From: Ulvibacterium sp965228935
GTDB lineage: Bacteria; Bacteroidota; Bacteroidia; Flavobacteriales; Flavobacteriaceae
Reading direction: 5' to 3'
Assembly: GCF_965228935.1 (NCBI RefSeq)
Contig: NZ_OZ245846.1
Span: forward strand, 496,001 to 560,000
Length of the DNA: 64,000 nt
The position numbers and the translations under genes were made by a program. This document shows, in pieces, positions 1 to 8,300 of the stretch. The notes beneath the pieces were generated by a model. The model was not told the origin of the DNA. It searched no databases and was given only the letters and a program-made list of their open reading frames with translations. Numbering within the stretch: the first letter of the stretch is position 1; the number at the start of each line of letters is the position of its first letter.

Positions 1-71
1 CCTATTGACAAGAGAAAATTGAATGATAAAAAGAAAAGATGAAGTCATTCAATAATCCGAAATTTTTTCTT

Positions 72-103
72 AAAGTCTCTAATTCAGGGTTAGGGACTTT
101 TTA
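72..103 (+). terminator. Rho-independent terminator of the gene left of the window
   Basis: An 11-bp stem (72-82 with 90-100, one G-T pair) closes a 7-base loop and is followed by a T-rich run. It precedes the peptidase gene at 116, so it most likely ends a plus-strand transcript that begins outside the window. Confidence 0.6.
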
Positions 104-115
104 ATATTTTCCTAA

Positions 116-2260
116 ATGCATAAGAATTTTAATTATTGTTCTTTATACCTTTTTTTCATTTGCGTAGGATGCCATGATTTCAACGAAAGAATTGATTATC
201 CAAAAATTAAGAATGTTGAAAAGAAAGAGAATCATTTTGGTATTTCCTATGTTAATAAATTTGATAATCTAGAAAATATAAATACTAAAGAAGCTCTGGA
301 CTGGTACCATGCTCAGGATTCATTGGCGGAATCCTATTTCTACGAAAGTCAGGCATTTGGTCAAACATATGAACTTTATGAGAACCTTGAAAATAGAGAG
401 TCCAATTCAGCAAGCAGCGTAGCTTACAATGAGTCCGGACTAACATTTTATTTATCTTCATTTGATGGAGGGAATGTAAGAGCTCTGTTTAAAAAGCTAA
501 ATAATAACTCATCTGGTGAGAAGCTATTCAATCCGAAAAGTTATGGTGATGGTGCTTATGATATAGAATATTTTAAAGCCTCCTATGATGGTAATTATGT
601 TGCCATTGCAATGGGCAAGCCGGAAAACTTTTTTAACGAAATTATTTTACTTGATTGTCAAAAAAAGGAAATAATAGGGACTCCTATTTTAAATGCCAAG
701 CCTAATAAGGCAGGTGGAATAGTATGGTCTCCAGATAATAAATGTATAATTTATATAGCCTATCCCAATACCGGAGAAAACAAAAATGATAGGAATAGTT
801 TTACGGCAATGTATTGCGTGGACAATATTGACGAAGCTCCAATAAGTATCCTTAAAAATGGAATTAACGGAATTGTATTAAATGATGAATATTATCCTGT
901 TCCAAAATTCAGTTCCGAAAAAAGCAATTACATATTTGTTTACCTAGGAAATGCATCAAATCATTGGGATTGCTATTACTTACCCTCAGAAAAATTCCTG
1001 AATGGAAACTATGACTGGAAATTGTTATTCACAGAAAATGACAAAGTTCTATTTGATTACGGCATGGAAAGGAATCATATATACTACTATAAAAGAATAA
1101 ACGGGGATAATATTGAGCTTTGTGCTATGAACCTTCAAACCCCGGATTTCAACAATCCACGGATTTTGGCAAAAGGAAAGGGATCTGACCAAATAGATGA
1201 TTTTATAGTATTAAGGGATAACATCTTTTATTCCATTTCCTCCAACGGTATTTCGGAAACCCTCTATAAATATGTCGAGAATAAAGAACCAATAAAGATC
1301 AAACTTCCTTTTGAAGCAGGAAATATATCTTTTGACTTTCGTTCGCCTTATGAAAATGACTTGTGGGTGAAATTATCTGGATGGACATCCAACCCAAGGG
1401 ATTATTATTTAGACCAAAATGGAAAATTTGAATTTGTGGAATTAGGTATGTGGCCAGATTATCCAGAATTTGGCAATATCATGAGCGAGGTCGTTGAAGT
1501 AATATCCCACGATGGAATCAAAATACCCTTAAGTATTGTAAGAAGAAAAGACCACAGGTTTAATGCTGAATCTATGGGCATAATTACGGCATATGGAGCC
1601 TACGGAATGTCAGAAACCCCATGGTTCCACTCTCCCATAGCAAATTTCGTAAACAAAGGAAATATATATGCCACGGCTCATGTTCGAGGTGGGGGTGAAA
1701 AGGGGCCATCCTGGCACAATGCGGGAATGAAGACTACCAAAAAAAATTCTTGGAAAGATTTAATCGCCTGTAGTGAGTATCTTATAGAAAAAGGTTATGT
1801 CAATAAAAATAAACTAGGCTTGAATGTAAACAGTGCTGGCGGAATTACTGGAGCTATGGCCATAAACGAAAGACCAGATCTGTACGGTGTATTTACCGCT
1901 GTCGCGCCCTCTCTAAATCCAATTAGAACAGAATATTTTGAAGATTTTGACGATTCAGATAACATATTTGAGTTCGGTACGATAAAAGAGCTTCAAAGTT
2001 ATAAGGACCTACTAAAAATGGATCCAGTATTAAACCTTTCCGATGAGAATGATTATCCAAGTACGCTTTTAATCATTGGTTTTAATGATTATTTGATTCC
2101 TCCTTCAGATTCTGGAAAGTATATTGCTTTGCTTCAGTCTTTTAGAACTAAAGGTGATAAGCCCTATTTGTTGGATATAGATTTCTCACGGGAGCACGAA
2201 ATCAATTGGTTGGATGATTATGCCAAAATGCTATATTTTACCCAAAAGGAATTGGAATAA
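116..2260 (+). CDS. S9 family prolyl-oligopeptidase-like lipoprotein
   Basis: Serine peptidase of the prolyl oligopeptidase (S9A) type, 714 aa. A short hydrophobic N-terminus ending in a Cys at residue 19 suggests a lipoprotein exported to the envelope. Residues near 60-90 (WYHAQDSLAESYF) resemble the S9A N-terminal region, the middle would form the beta-propeller, and the C-terminal third is the alpha/beta hydrolase with the S9A hallmark HVRGGGEKGPSWHNAG. The probable triad is Ser573 (NSAGG), Asp658 (GFNDYLIPP) and His694. The nucleophile elbow reads NVNSAGG where the family usually has GGSxGG, so activity is likely but not certain. The gene is visibly more A+T-rich than the rest of the window, as is the convergent RteC-type gene beyond it, which suggests acquired DNA. 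Substrate is unknown. Confidence 0.85.
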   Translation: MHKNFNYCSLYLFFICVGCHDFNERIDYPKIKNVEKKENHFGISYVNKFDNLENINTKEALDWYHAQDSLAESYFYESQAFGQTYELYENLENRESNSASSVAYNESGLTFYLSSFDGGNVRALFKKLNNNSSGEKLFNPKSYGDGAYDIEYFKASYDGNYVAIAMGKPENFFNEIILLDCQKKEIIGTPILNAKPNKAGGIVWSPDNKCIIYIAYPNTGENKNDRNSFTAMYCVDNIDEAPISILKNGINGIVLNDEYYPVPKFSSEKSNYIFVYLGNASNHWDCYYLPSEKFLNGNYDWKLLFTENDKVLFDYGMERNHIYYYKRINGDNIELCAMNLQTPDFNNPRILAKGKGSDQIDDFIVLRDNIFYSISSNGISETLYKYVENKEPIKIKLPFEAGNISFDFRSPYENDLWVKLSGWTSNPRDYYLDQNGKFEFVELGMWPDYPEFGNIMSEVVEVISHDGIKIPLSIVRRKDHRFNAESMGIITAYGAYGMSETPWFHSPIANFVNKGNIYATAHVRGGGEKGPSWHNAGMKTTKKNSWKDLIACSEYLIEKGYVNKNKLGLNVNSAGGITGAMAINERPDLYGVFTAVAPSLNPIRTEYFEDFDDSDNIFEFGTIKELQSYKDLLKMDPVLNLSDENDYPSTLLIIGFNDYLIPPSDSGKYIALLQSFRTKGDKPYLLDIDFSREHEINWLDDYAKMLYFTQKELE

Positions 2261-2309
2261 ATTCAGGAAAATGCAAAAGGCATTGAACCGTTTCTAGTCT
2301 GGTATCATT

Positions 2310-3131
2310 CTATGCATTTTGGTTGTCCATATGGTTAATCATGGCAATGGATAGCTCTTCTAGAAATTTCACTCTACTTTTTTGTCTACCACGTATTTCC
2401 GAATACGTCCTATAATAATCCCCTAGATCAAAGTTAAAGACAGACTGGAAGGCATTAGCAATCTGCTTGATATCTACTGCGCCATTATTTATTGAATTGC
2501 TGTGATAAAGGGCATAGACTAATTCGGTCAAAGAGACTTTTGAAGATGTCCATCTCAAATTATTATTGATTTTGATTGGATTATCATTTAATTTTTGTTG
2601 CTTATTGGTTAAATAATCTATTAGAAAGTGTGATGCTTTTAGCTGGCCTAAAAGTGTATCATGCGAAGTGTTAAAAAGCGGATCTTCGAAATAGGGTTTG
2701 GACCGCATAGGGGATTGTTTATGTATGTGCTTTCGTGTAAAGAAATACTGATCAAGATGATTCTTTTCTAGATTGTAATATTGATTGAATTCTCTGTTGA
2801 TCAAGAAAAAACGATTGACTTTATTTATCCATTTTTGGATATATTTCTTTTGCTTTCCTTTTCCGCCTAGAGGAAAGCGGGTTTCGAAAAAATATATCTC
2901 GGAGTAGTAAATAAGGTTGCTTAGTGGGGACTGTTTGACTACCTTGAAAAAATTGATTTCTTCATCTAGACTAGAGAATCCCCTGGTCACCACTTCCCCC
3001 CTTAATACAGACAACTCACTTTTACATAGCCATACAATTTCATCGTAAGCCTTGAACTTATTGGTGTAAGTGTGTTCGATTTCTTCGATTTTATTCTCAA
3101 AATCAACCACATCAAAAGAAATTTTTTTCAT
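2310..3131 (-). CDS. RteC domain-containing protein
   Basis: 273 aa, recognised as RteC family from the C-terminal block: LRWTSSKVSLTELVYAL, then a small helix-rich DNA-binding-like region (DIKQIANAFQSVFNFDLG) and YYRTYSEIRGR near the end. RteC of Bacteroides conjugative transposons controls excision genes; the biochemical role of chromosomal orphans such as this one is not known. No integrase, excisionase or mobilisation gene lies nearby. It sits 0.5 kb downstream of the 3' end of tRNA-Asp in A+T-rich DNA, so it may be what is left of an integrated element. Start chosen at the ATG at 3131 (MKKISFDVVDFENKI). Confidence 0.8.
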   Translation of the reverse strand: MKKISFDVVDFENKIEEIEHTYTNKFKAYDEIVWLCKSELSVLRGEVVTRGFSSLDEEINFFKVVKQSPLSNLIYYSEIYFFETRFPLGGKGKQKKYIQKWINKVNRFFLINREFNQYYNLEKNHLDQYFFTRKHIHKQSPMRSKPYFEDPLFNTSHDTLLGQLKASHFLIDYLTNKQQKLNDNPIKINNNLRWTSSKVSLTELVYALYHSNSINNGAVDIKQIANAFQSVFNFDLGDYYRTYSEIRGRQKSRVKFLEELSIAMINHMDNQNA

Positions 3132-3144
3132 ATTTCAGAGATTT

Positions 3145-3312
3145 ATGACATCCTACAGAAGACCATATGCTAAGTACCTTTCCAAAAAACATACGTTACT
3201 TAGAATCAATAAGATAATATCCTTACGATCTAAGATCCAAAAAAATGATGAGTGGCAAAAGAAAGATTTAGTGCTACTTATGAATGAGGTAAGCCTTTTA
3301 CAAAACAGTTGA
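3145..3312 (+). CDS. Small basic hypothetical protein (55 aa), doubtful
   Basis: An open frame of 55 codons runs divergently from the RteC-type gene, with only 13 bases between the two starts. The product (MTSYRRPYAKYLSKKHTLLR at its start) is strongly basic and helix-prone with no recognised domain. The frame can be extended upstream only by overlapping the RteC coding region on the other strand. No good promoter or ribosome site is seen. It could be a small DNA-binding partner or just a chance frame. Confidence 0.3.
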   Translation: MTSYRRPYAKYLSKKHTLLRINKIISLRSKIQKNDEWQKKDLVLLMNEVSLLQNS

Positions 3313-3580
3313 AATATTCATGAAGATTCACCAAAGGTTCATTTATAAAACTGAGGATATGTCGGTAGAGCCATAGAATGGAGATCCAACATGAAAAAGC
3401 CTTTATCCGCTAGGACCACTTCATTTAGTAGAAAGTATACAAGAGTCTAAAATATAACCATTAACCTGTCAACAAACTTTAATCAAAAAGTTGGTCTTGA
3501 CATTAACTTTATCCTCATTTATGTTAAAAAATGTTAAATAAACCCTTCGTTCAAAAAGTTTGCAAAAAGTGTGCGATTTT
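3313..3580. other. Gene-free A+T-rich stretch beside tRNA-Asp
   Basis: No convincing coding frame or RNA gene is seen here. The octamer CAAAAAGT recurs (near 3485, 3552 and 3563), and the region is A+T-rich. No duplicate of the tRNA-Asp 3' end was seen here or further left, so no attachment site can be claimed. Confidence 0.4.
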
Positions 3581-3612
3581 TAAAAATAAAAAGCCCCCGA
3601 TTCCTCGGAGGC
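3581..3612 (-). terminator. Terminator of tRNA-Asp
   Basis: On the minus strand an 8-bp G+C-rich stem (GCCTCCGA with TCGGGGGC, one mismatch) closes a 4-base loop and is followed by TTTTTATTTTT. It starts 11 bases after the tRNA-Asp 3' end. Confidence 0.8.
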
Positions 3613-3622
3613 CCTTATTTAT

Positions 3623-3699
3623 TGGCGGTCTGGACGGGACTCGAACCCGCGACCCCCTGCGTGACAGGCAGGTATTCTAACCAACTGAACTACCAGACC
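3623..3699 (-). tRNA. tRNA-Asp (GTC)
   Basis: Complete 77-base cloverleaf on the minus strand. The acceptor stem pairs GGTCTGG with CCAGACC, the anticodon loop CTGTCAC carries GTC, the T arm contains GGTTCGAGTCC, and the discriminator G is followed by an encoded CCA. It has its own promoter at 3778-3808 and its own terminator at 3581-3612, so it is a monocistronic tRNA unit. Confidence 0.97.
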
Positions 3700-3710
3700 A
3701 ATGATTTTAC

Positions 3711-3774
3711 CCCGAGTATTCGGGACTCCCGCAACAGCGGGATTCAAATCTTGTTCAACGCTTTTATAAAGCGT
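3711..3774. repeat. Three tandem short palindromes in the tRNA-Asp leader
   Basis: Three hairpin-forming units lie between the tRNA-Asp promoter and the tRNA: 3711-3724 (CCCGA/TCGGG), 3727-3742 (TCCCGC/GCGGGA) and 3758-3774 (ACGCTTT/AAAGCGT). The first two share the TCCCG...CGGGA shape of a palindrome found in the tRNA-Leu leader near 41914. They may be processing signals or members of a small dispersed palindromic repeat family. Confidence 0.55.
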
Positions 3775-3777
3775 GTG

Positions 3778-3808
3778 CAAATATACATTGCTTATTGTAT
3801 TGCACAAA
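3778..3808 (-). promoter_or_regulatory. Promoter of tRNA-Asp
   Basis: A perfect Bacteroidota promoter on the minus strand: TTTG at 3805-3808, 19 bases, then TATATTTG (TANNTTTG) at 3778-3785. Transcription would start near 3771, leaving a leader of about 70 bases before the tRNA. Confidence 0.85.
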
Positions 3809-3836
3809 TAAAATCCTTTAAAATGTGTCCTGAACG

Positions 3837-4766
3837 TTACAAGAATTTCTGGCGCTCTATCATAAACGTAGTAAAGACTTTTGAAAACTGTTCCTTAATA
3901 TCCACGGGCACATACTTTATCTTGTATTGGGCACATTTCAGTTTTAGTTCATCAAAATACTGGGCTACCTCCTTATGATAGGCCTCTTTGATAGTATCCG
4001 CATACAAATCTATATGCTCCCCGGTCTCTACATCCAAGAAGCGTTTGGGCCTGTTCTCAAAATTGAAATGTAATTCCGTCTCCGCATCCAATAGATGGAA
4101 CAGAACCACCTCATGCTTGTTGTATTTTAAGTGTCGTAAGGCATCGAACAATTTATCGTCGTCGGTAGCGGTCTGGAACATATCCGTAAACAAGAAAATC
4201 AGACTCCTTCGCTTAATCTTTTCCGCTATCTGGTGCAAATAGGTATAGGTCTCCGTCTGTTGGGCCGGTTTGGTTTCCAAACTGATCTCACCCAATTTCG
4301 CCAGGAGCATCTGATGATGGCGCTCGCTCCCCTTTTCAGGTGAATAATAGGAATAGGTATCCGAATAAATACTTAGGCCCACGGCATCACGCTGCCTTTT
4401 AAGAATGTTCATCAAAGCAGCGATGGCCAATACCCCGAAACCAATCTTGTTCAAATTGGTAACGCCCAATTCCTCGACTTCCGGATAGTACATGGAGGCC
4501 GAATTATCCAAGATCATATGGCATCTCAAATTGGTTTCCTCCTCGTATCGTTTGGTATAGAGCTTGTCCGTCTTGGCGTATAGTTTCCAATCTATATGCT
4601 TGGTACTTTCTCCCGTATTGTAAATCTTATGCTCGGCAAACTCCGCAGAAAACCCATGAAAGGGACTTTTGTGGATACCGCTGATAAAGCCTTCCACCAC
4701 CTGATTGGCCAGAAGTTCCAAGTTTTGGAAGAGCGCTATTTTATGTAGCTCGTACTGGGGATCCAT
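3837..4766 (-). CDS. DUF58 domain-containing protein
   Basis: 309 aa soluble protein of the DUF58 family. The core motif GFSAEFAEHKIYNTGES...IDWKLYAKTDKLYTKRYEEE (residues about 38-77) is the DUF58 signature, and Asp87-Asn-Ser-Ala-Ser91 matches the DxSxS metal-binding motif of the von Willebrand A fold that follows. DUF58 proteins usually work with a MoxR-type AAA ATPase in envelope or protein-maturation modules. No moxR is in the window; here the gene follows trxA in the same direction, separated by that gene's terminator, so it may have its own promoter. Confidence 0.88.
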   Translation of the reverse strand: MDPQYELHKIALFQNLELLANQVVEGFISGIHKSPFHGFSAEFAEHKIYNTGESTKHIDWKLYAKTDKLYTKRYEEETNLRCHMILDNSASMYYPEVEELGVTNLNKIGFGVLAIAALMNILKRQRDAVGLSIYSDTYSYYSPEKGSERHHQMLLAKLGEISLETKPAQQTETYTYLHQIAEKIKRRSLIFLFTDMFQTATDDDKLFDALRHLKYNKHEVVLFHLLDAETELHFNFENRPKRFLDVETGEHIDLYADTIKEAYHKEVAQYFDELKLKCAQYKIKYVPVDIKEQFSKVFTTFMIERQKFL

Positions 4767-4779
4767 TTGACTAAGATAA

Positions 4780-4810
4780 AATAAAAAAGGCTTGGCCTAT
4801 GCCAAACCTT
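4780..4810 (-). terminator. Terminator after trxA
   Basis: On the minus strand a 10-bp stem (AAGGTTTGGC with GCCAAGCCTT) closes an ATAG loop and is followed by TTTTATTTT. It lies between the trxA stop and the DUF58 start, so read-through into the DUF58 gene should be limited. Confidence 0.8.
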
Positions 4811-4835
4811 TCTTACAACTTTTCAATTTTCCTTT

Positions 4836-5153
4836 TTATAGCACCGCGTCCAAGGCATCGGTATACACTTTTTTCGGGGAGACCCCAACCTGTCTGTTGA
4901 CGATTTCCCCGTCCTTGAATACCAAAACCGTGGGGATGTTACGTACACCGTACTTAGCGGCAAATTCCTGATTGGCATCCACATCTACCTTCCCAACTAC
5001 AGCCTTGCCTTCATATTCCGTACTAACTTCATCAATAATGGGACCTACCATTCTACAGGGTCCGCACCAAGCTGCCCAAAAATCCACTACTACCGGTTTA
5101 TTACTTTTTAAGACTACTTCGTCAAAAGTAGCATCTGTTATTTCTAATGCCAT
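4836..5153 (-). CDS. trxA: Thioredoxin
   Basis: 105 aa, the normal length of a cytoplasmic thioredoxin. The redox motif is Trp29-Cys30-Gly-Pro-Cys33 within DFWAAWCGPCRMVGP, followed by the cis-proline segment VRNIPT near residue 72. No signal peptide is present, so it acts in the cytoplasm as a general disulfide reductase fed by thioredoxin reductase (not in the window). It is transcribed alone, with a TAAATTTG box at 5175-5182 and a strong terminator downstream. Confidence 0.96.
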   Translation of the reverse strand: MALEITDATFDEVVLKSNKPVVVDFWAAWCGPCRMVGPIIDEVSTEYEGKAVVGKVDVDANQEFAAKYGVRNIPTVLVFKDGEIVNRQVGVSPKKVYTDALDAVL

Positions 5154-5174
5154 TTTGTTTAAATTTTATATTCG

Positions 5175-5182
5175 CAAATTTA
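5175..5182 (-). promoter_or_regulatory. Probable -7 box of trxA
   Basis: TAAATTTG on the minus strand matches TANNTTTG, 21 bases before the trxA start. No clear TTG box is seen at the expected distance. Confidence 0.5.
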
Positions 5183-5368
5183 GTCAATAATTCTTCGTCT
5201 TCCTTACCAACGTCACATTCATTTTGGTTATTGTGGTATCAAGGTAATTTATGCGTGTTTGCCCTACCACCAAGCCGTTAAGAAAACTATTGCTCCTATG
5301 ATTTGGGACGTCATTTGCAAAAAAGTACCGTTTCCAGAGGACGTCAACCCTTCACCCGAACGAACCCC

Positions 5369-8300
5369 TCAATTCAATTTATAGTGTACTTCCTGTTCCT
5401 CCAAAACGGACAGCAATTCGCTTGTAATCTGTATCTTCTGTTTTCTGCTCGAGAAGTTTACCTTTATCTCATCTTCCATTTCATATATTGTAAAATGTAA
5501 GGGATGATTGCCTTTATACGAAACCAATGCACTCTTTAAGTCCCTAATCCTCTTCTCCTGTAATTCCTCTATGTTAAGTTTGATGGTCAATTTTTTGGCG
5601 TAGTTCTCCATAACTTCCTGCAACAACATAAAACCGTTGTACTGCAATCTTGGGTCGCCCTTTTTACCGGTCTCCCGATTGACCCAACCCTCACGGACAA
5701 ATACCTTGACATGAACAAAGGAATTGATCATCAAAAAATGGCGGAATTTTAGGTACTCTTCCCCAAAAATTCGGAATTCGAAGGAATCCGTGTAATCTTC
5801 CATGGTAAACAAGGCCCATCCTTTTCCATTCTTGGAAGTCCGGTGTTGTACATCGGTAATCACCCCCGCAAAAGAGAGTTCACGATTCACGTGATCTTCC
5901 AAATTGTTGGCACTGGAAACGTTGGCATTGCAAAAGGCACTTATCTCCGTTTTAAAATCGTCCAAAGGATGGCCGGAAATGTAGATTCCGACTACTTCCT
6001 TTTCCCGCCTCAGTTTCTCCATGGTACCCCATTCCTCGCAAGGAGGCACCTCGGGTTCGGGAATCTGGGCTTCGGTAATTCCCCCAAACATATCCATTTG
6101 ACTGGAATTCTTGTTCTCTTGATATTTTGCAGCGGATCGGATTACCTTTTCCAAGAAGGTAACGCCATCCCCTTCATCATGAAAGTATTGCGCACGGTGC
6201 GTGGTTCCGAAAGAATCAAAGCCTCCGGCTACTGCCAAATTTTCAAAAGCTTTTTTATTGGCCGCACGCAAATCGATACGTTTGGCCAAATCGAAGACCG
6301 ACTTATAATTCCCGTCCTTCTTTCTATGGGCCACAATGGTTTCAACGGCAGAACGTCCTACCCCTTTAATGGCCCCCATTCCAAATCGTACGGCGCCATC
6401 CTTGTTTACCGCAAACTTATAGTACGACTCGTTTACATCCGGCCCCAGAACATCCAATCCCATTCGTTTGCATTCTTCCATAAAGAAGGTGACCTGTTTT
6501 ATGTCGTTCATGTTATTGCTCAACACGGCCGCCATATATTCCGCTGGGTAATGCGCCTTGAGGTATGCCGTTTGATAGGCGATATAGGCATAACAAGTAG
6601 AGTGGCTTTTATTGAACGCATAAGATGCAAAGGCCTCCCAATCCTTCCAGATCTTTTCCAATGTTTCCCTTGGATGCCCATTCTTCTCCCCTCCGTCCAA
6701 GAATTGGGGCTTTAGTTTTTGTAGCAGGGAAAATATTTTTTTCCCCATGGCCTTTCGAAGCACATCGGCTTCACCCTTGGAGAAACTTGCCAGCTTTTGG
6801 GAAAGCAACATCACCTGTTCCTGGTATACCGTAATGCCATAGGTTTCCTTAAGATACTCTTCCATATCCGGAAGGTCATAGCTGATTTCTTCCCTACCCT
6901 GTTTACGGGCGATAAAACTGGGGATGTACTCCATAGGTCCTGGACGATACAATGCATTCATGGCAATGAGGTCATCAAAGACCGTGGGTTTCAAATCCTT
7001 CATATGCTTCTGCATCCCAGGGGATTCATACTGGAATATCCCAACGGTATCCCCCCTCTGGAAAAGCTCATAGGTCTTTTCATCATCCAACGGAAATTCA
7101 TCGGGTACCAGTTCAATCCCGTGTTTGGCCTTTACGATCTTTACGGTATCCTTAATCAAGGTCAAGGTCTTCAACCCCAGGAAATCCATTTTTAGTAGAC
7201 CGGCACTCTCTACGACGGAGTTATCAAACTGGGTTACGTACAAATCTGAATCCTTGGCCGTGGCCACAGGAACAAAATTGGTGATATCATCGGGGGTTAT
7301 AATCACTCCACAGGCATGGATTCCGGTATTTCGAAGTGACCCTTCCAAAACCCGGGCCATATTTACGGTCTGTGCCTCCAAGTCGTCCCCCTCGGAAATA
7401 TTGAGCAAATGGTTGACTTTCTCTAAATCATCAGATCGAAACTTCTTTCGCAAGTCCGCTTCTGGCACCCCGAATATCTTTCCCAATTTGGACATGGTAG
7501 GAATCAATTTGGCAATTCGATCCGCGTCGTTTAGGGGTAGATCCAGAACACGTGCGGTATCCCTAATGGAGGACTTCGCAGCCATGGTACCATAAGTAAT
7601 GATCTGTGCTACTTGGTTAGCCCCATATTTATTGATGACATACTCCATTACACGGCCGCGGCCCTCATCATCAAAATCAATATCAATATCGGGCATGGAT
7701 ACCCGATCTGGATTTAGGAACCGCTCAAAAAGCAGATCGTATTCAAGGGGATCTATATTTGTAATCTTCAGGCAGTAAGCCACTACGGAACCGGCAGCCG
7801 AGCCCCGACCGGGGCCTACGGAAACATTCATATTCCTGGCTTCGCGAATGAAATCCTCAACAATCAAGAAATACCCGGGATAACCGGAATTTTCAATGGT
7901 CTTCAACTCAAAATCGATACGTTCCTCTATCTCGGGTGTAATCTCCTTATACCGTTTTTTCGCACCTTCATAGGTAATGTGGCGTAAATAGGAATTCTCT
8001 CCCCGTTTACCCCCATCGGTTGTATCCTCGGCCACCTTAAATTCATCCGGGATATCAAATTTGGGGAGCAGCACGTCCCGGGCCAAGTCAAAGGGTTCTA
8101 TTTTGTCCACGATTTCCCGGACATTTAAAATGGCCTCGGGAACGTCCTGGAACAATTCCTTCATCTCCTCCTGGGACTTGAAATAATACTCCTGATTTGG
8201 AAGTCCGTACCGATAGCCACGACCCCGTCCGATCGGTGTAGCCTGTTTTTCGCCATCCTTTACACATAGCAGAATATCATGGGCATCGGCATCTTTTTTT

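Noticed and set aside
3571..3978. Plus-strand open frame of 135 aa, and a minus-strand frame of 62 aa at 3619-3807
   Set aside because: Both run through tRNA-Asp, its terminator and its promoter; the translation of the tRNA itself produces the reading frame.
5843..6715. 290-aa open frame antisense to dnaE
   Set aside because: Lies wholly inside dnaE with no recognisable domain, and dnaE is clearly real by its motifs.
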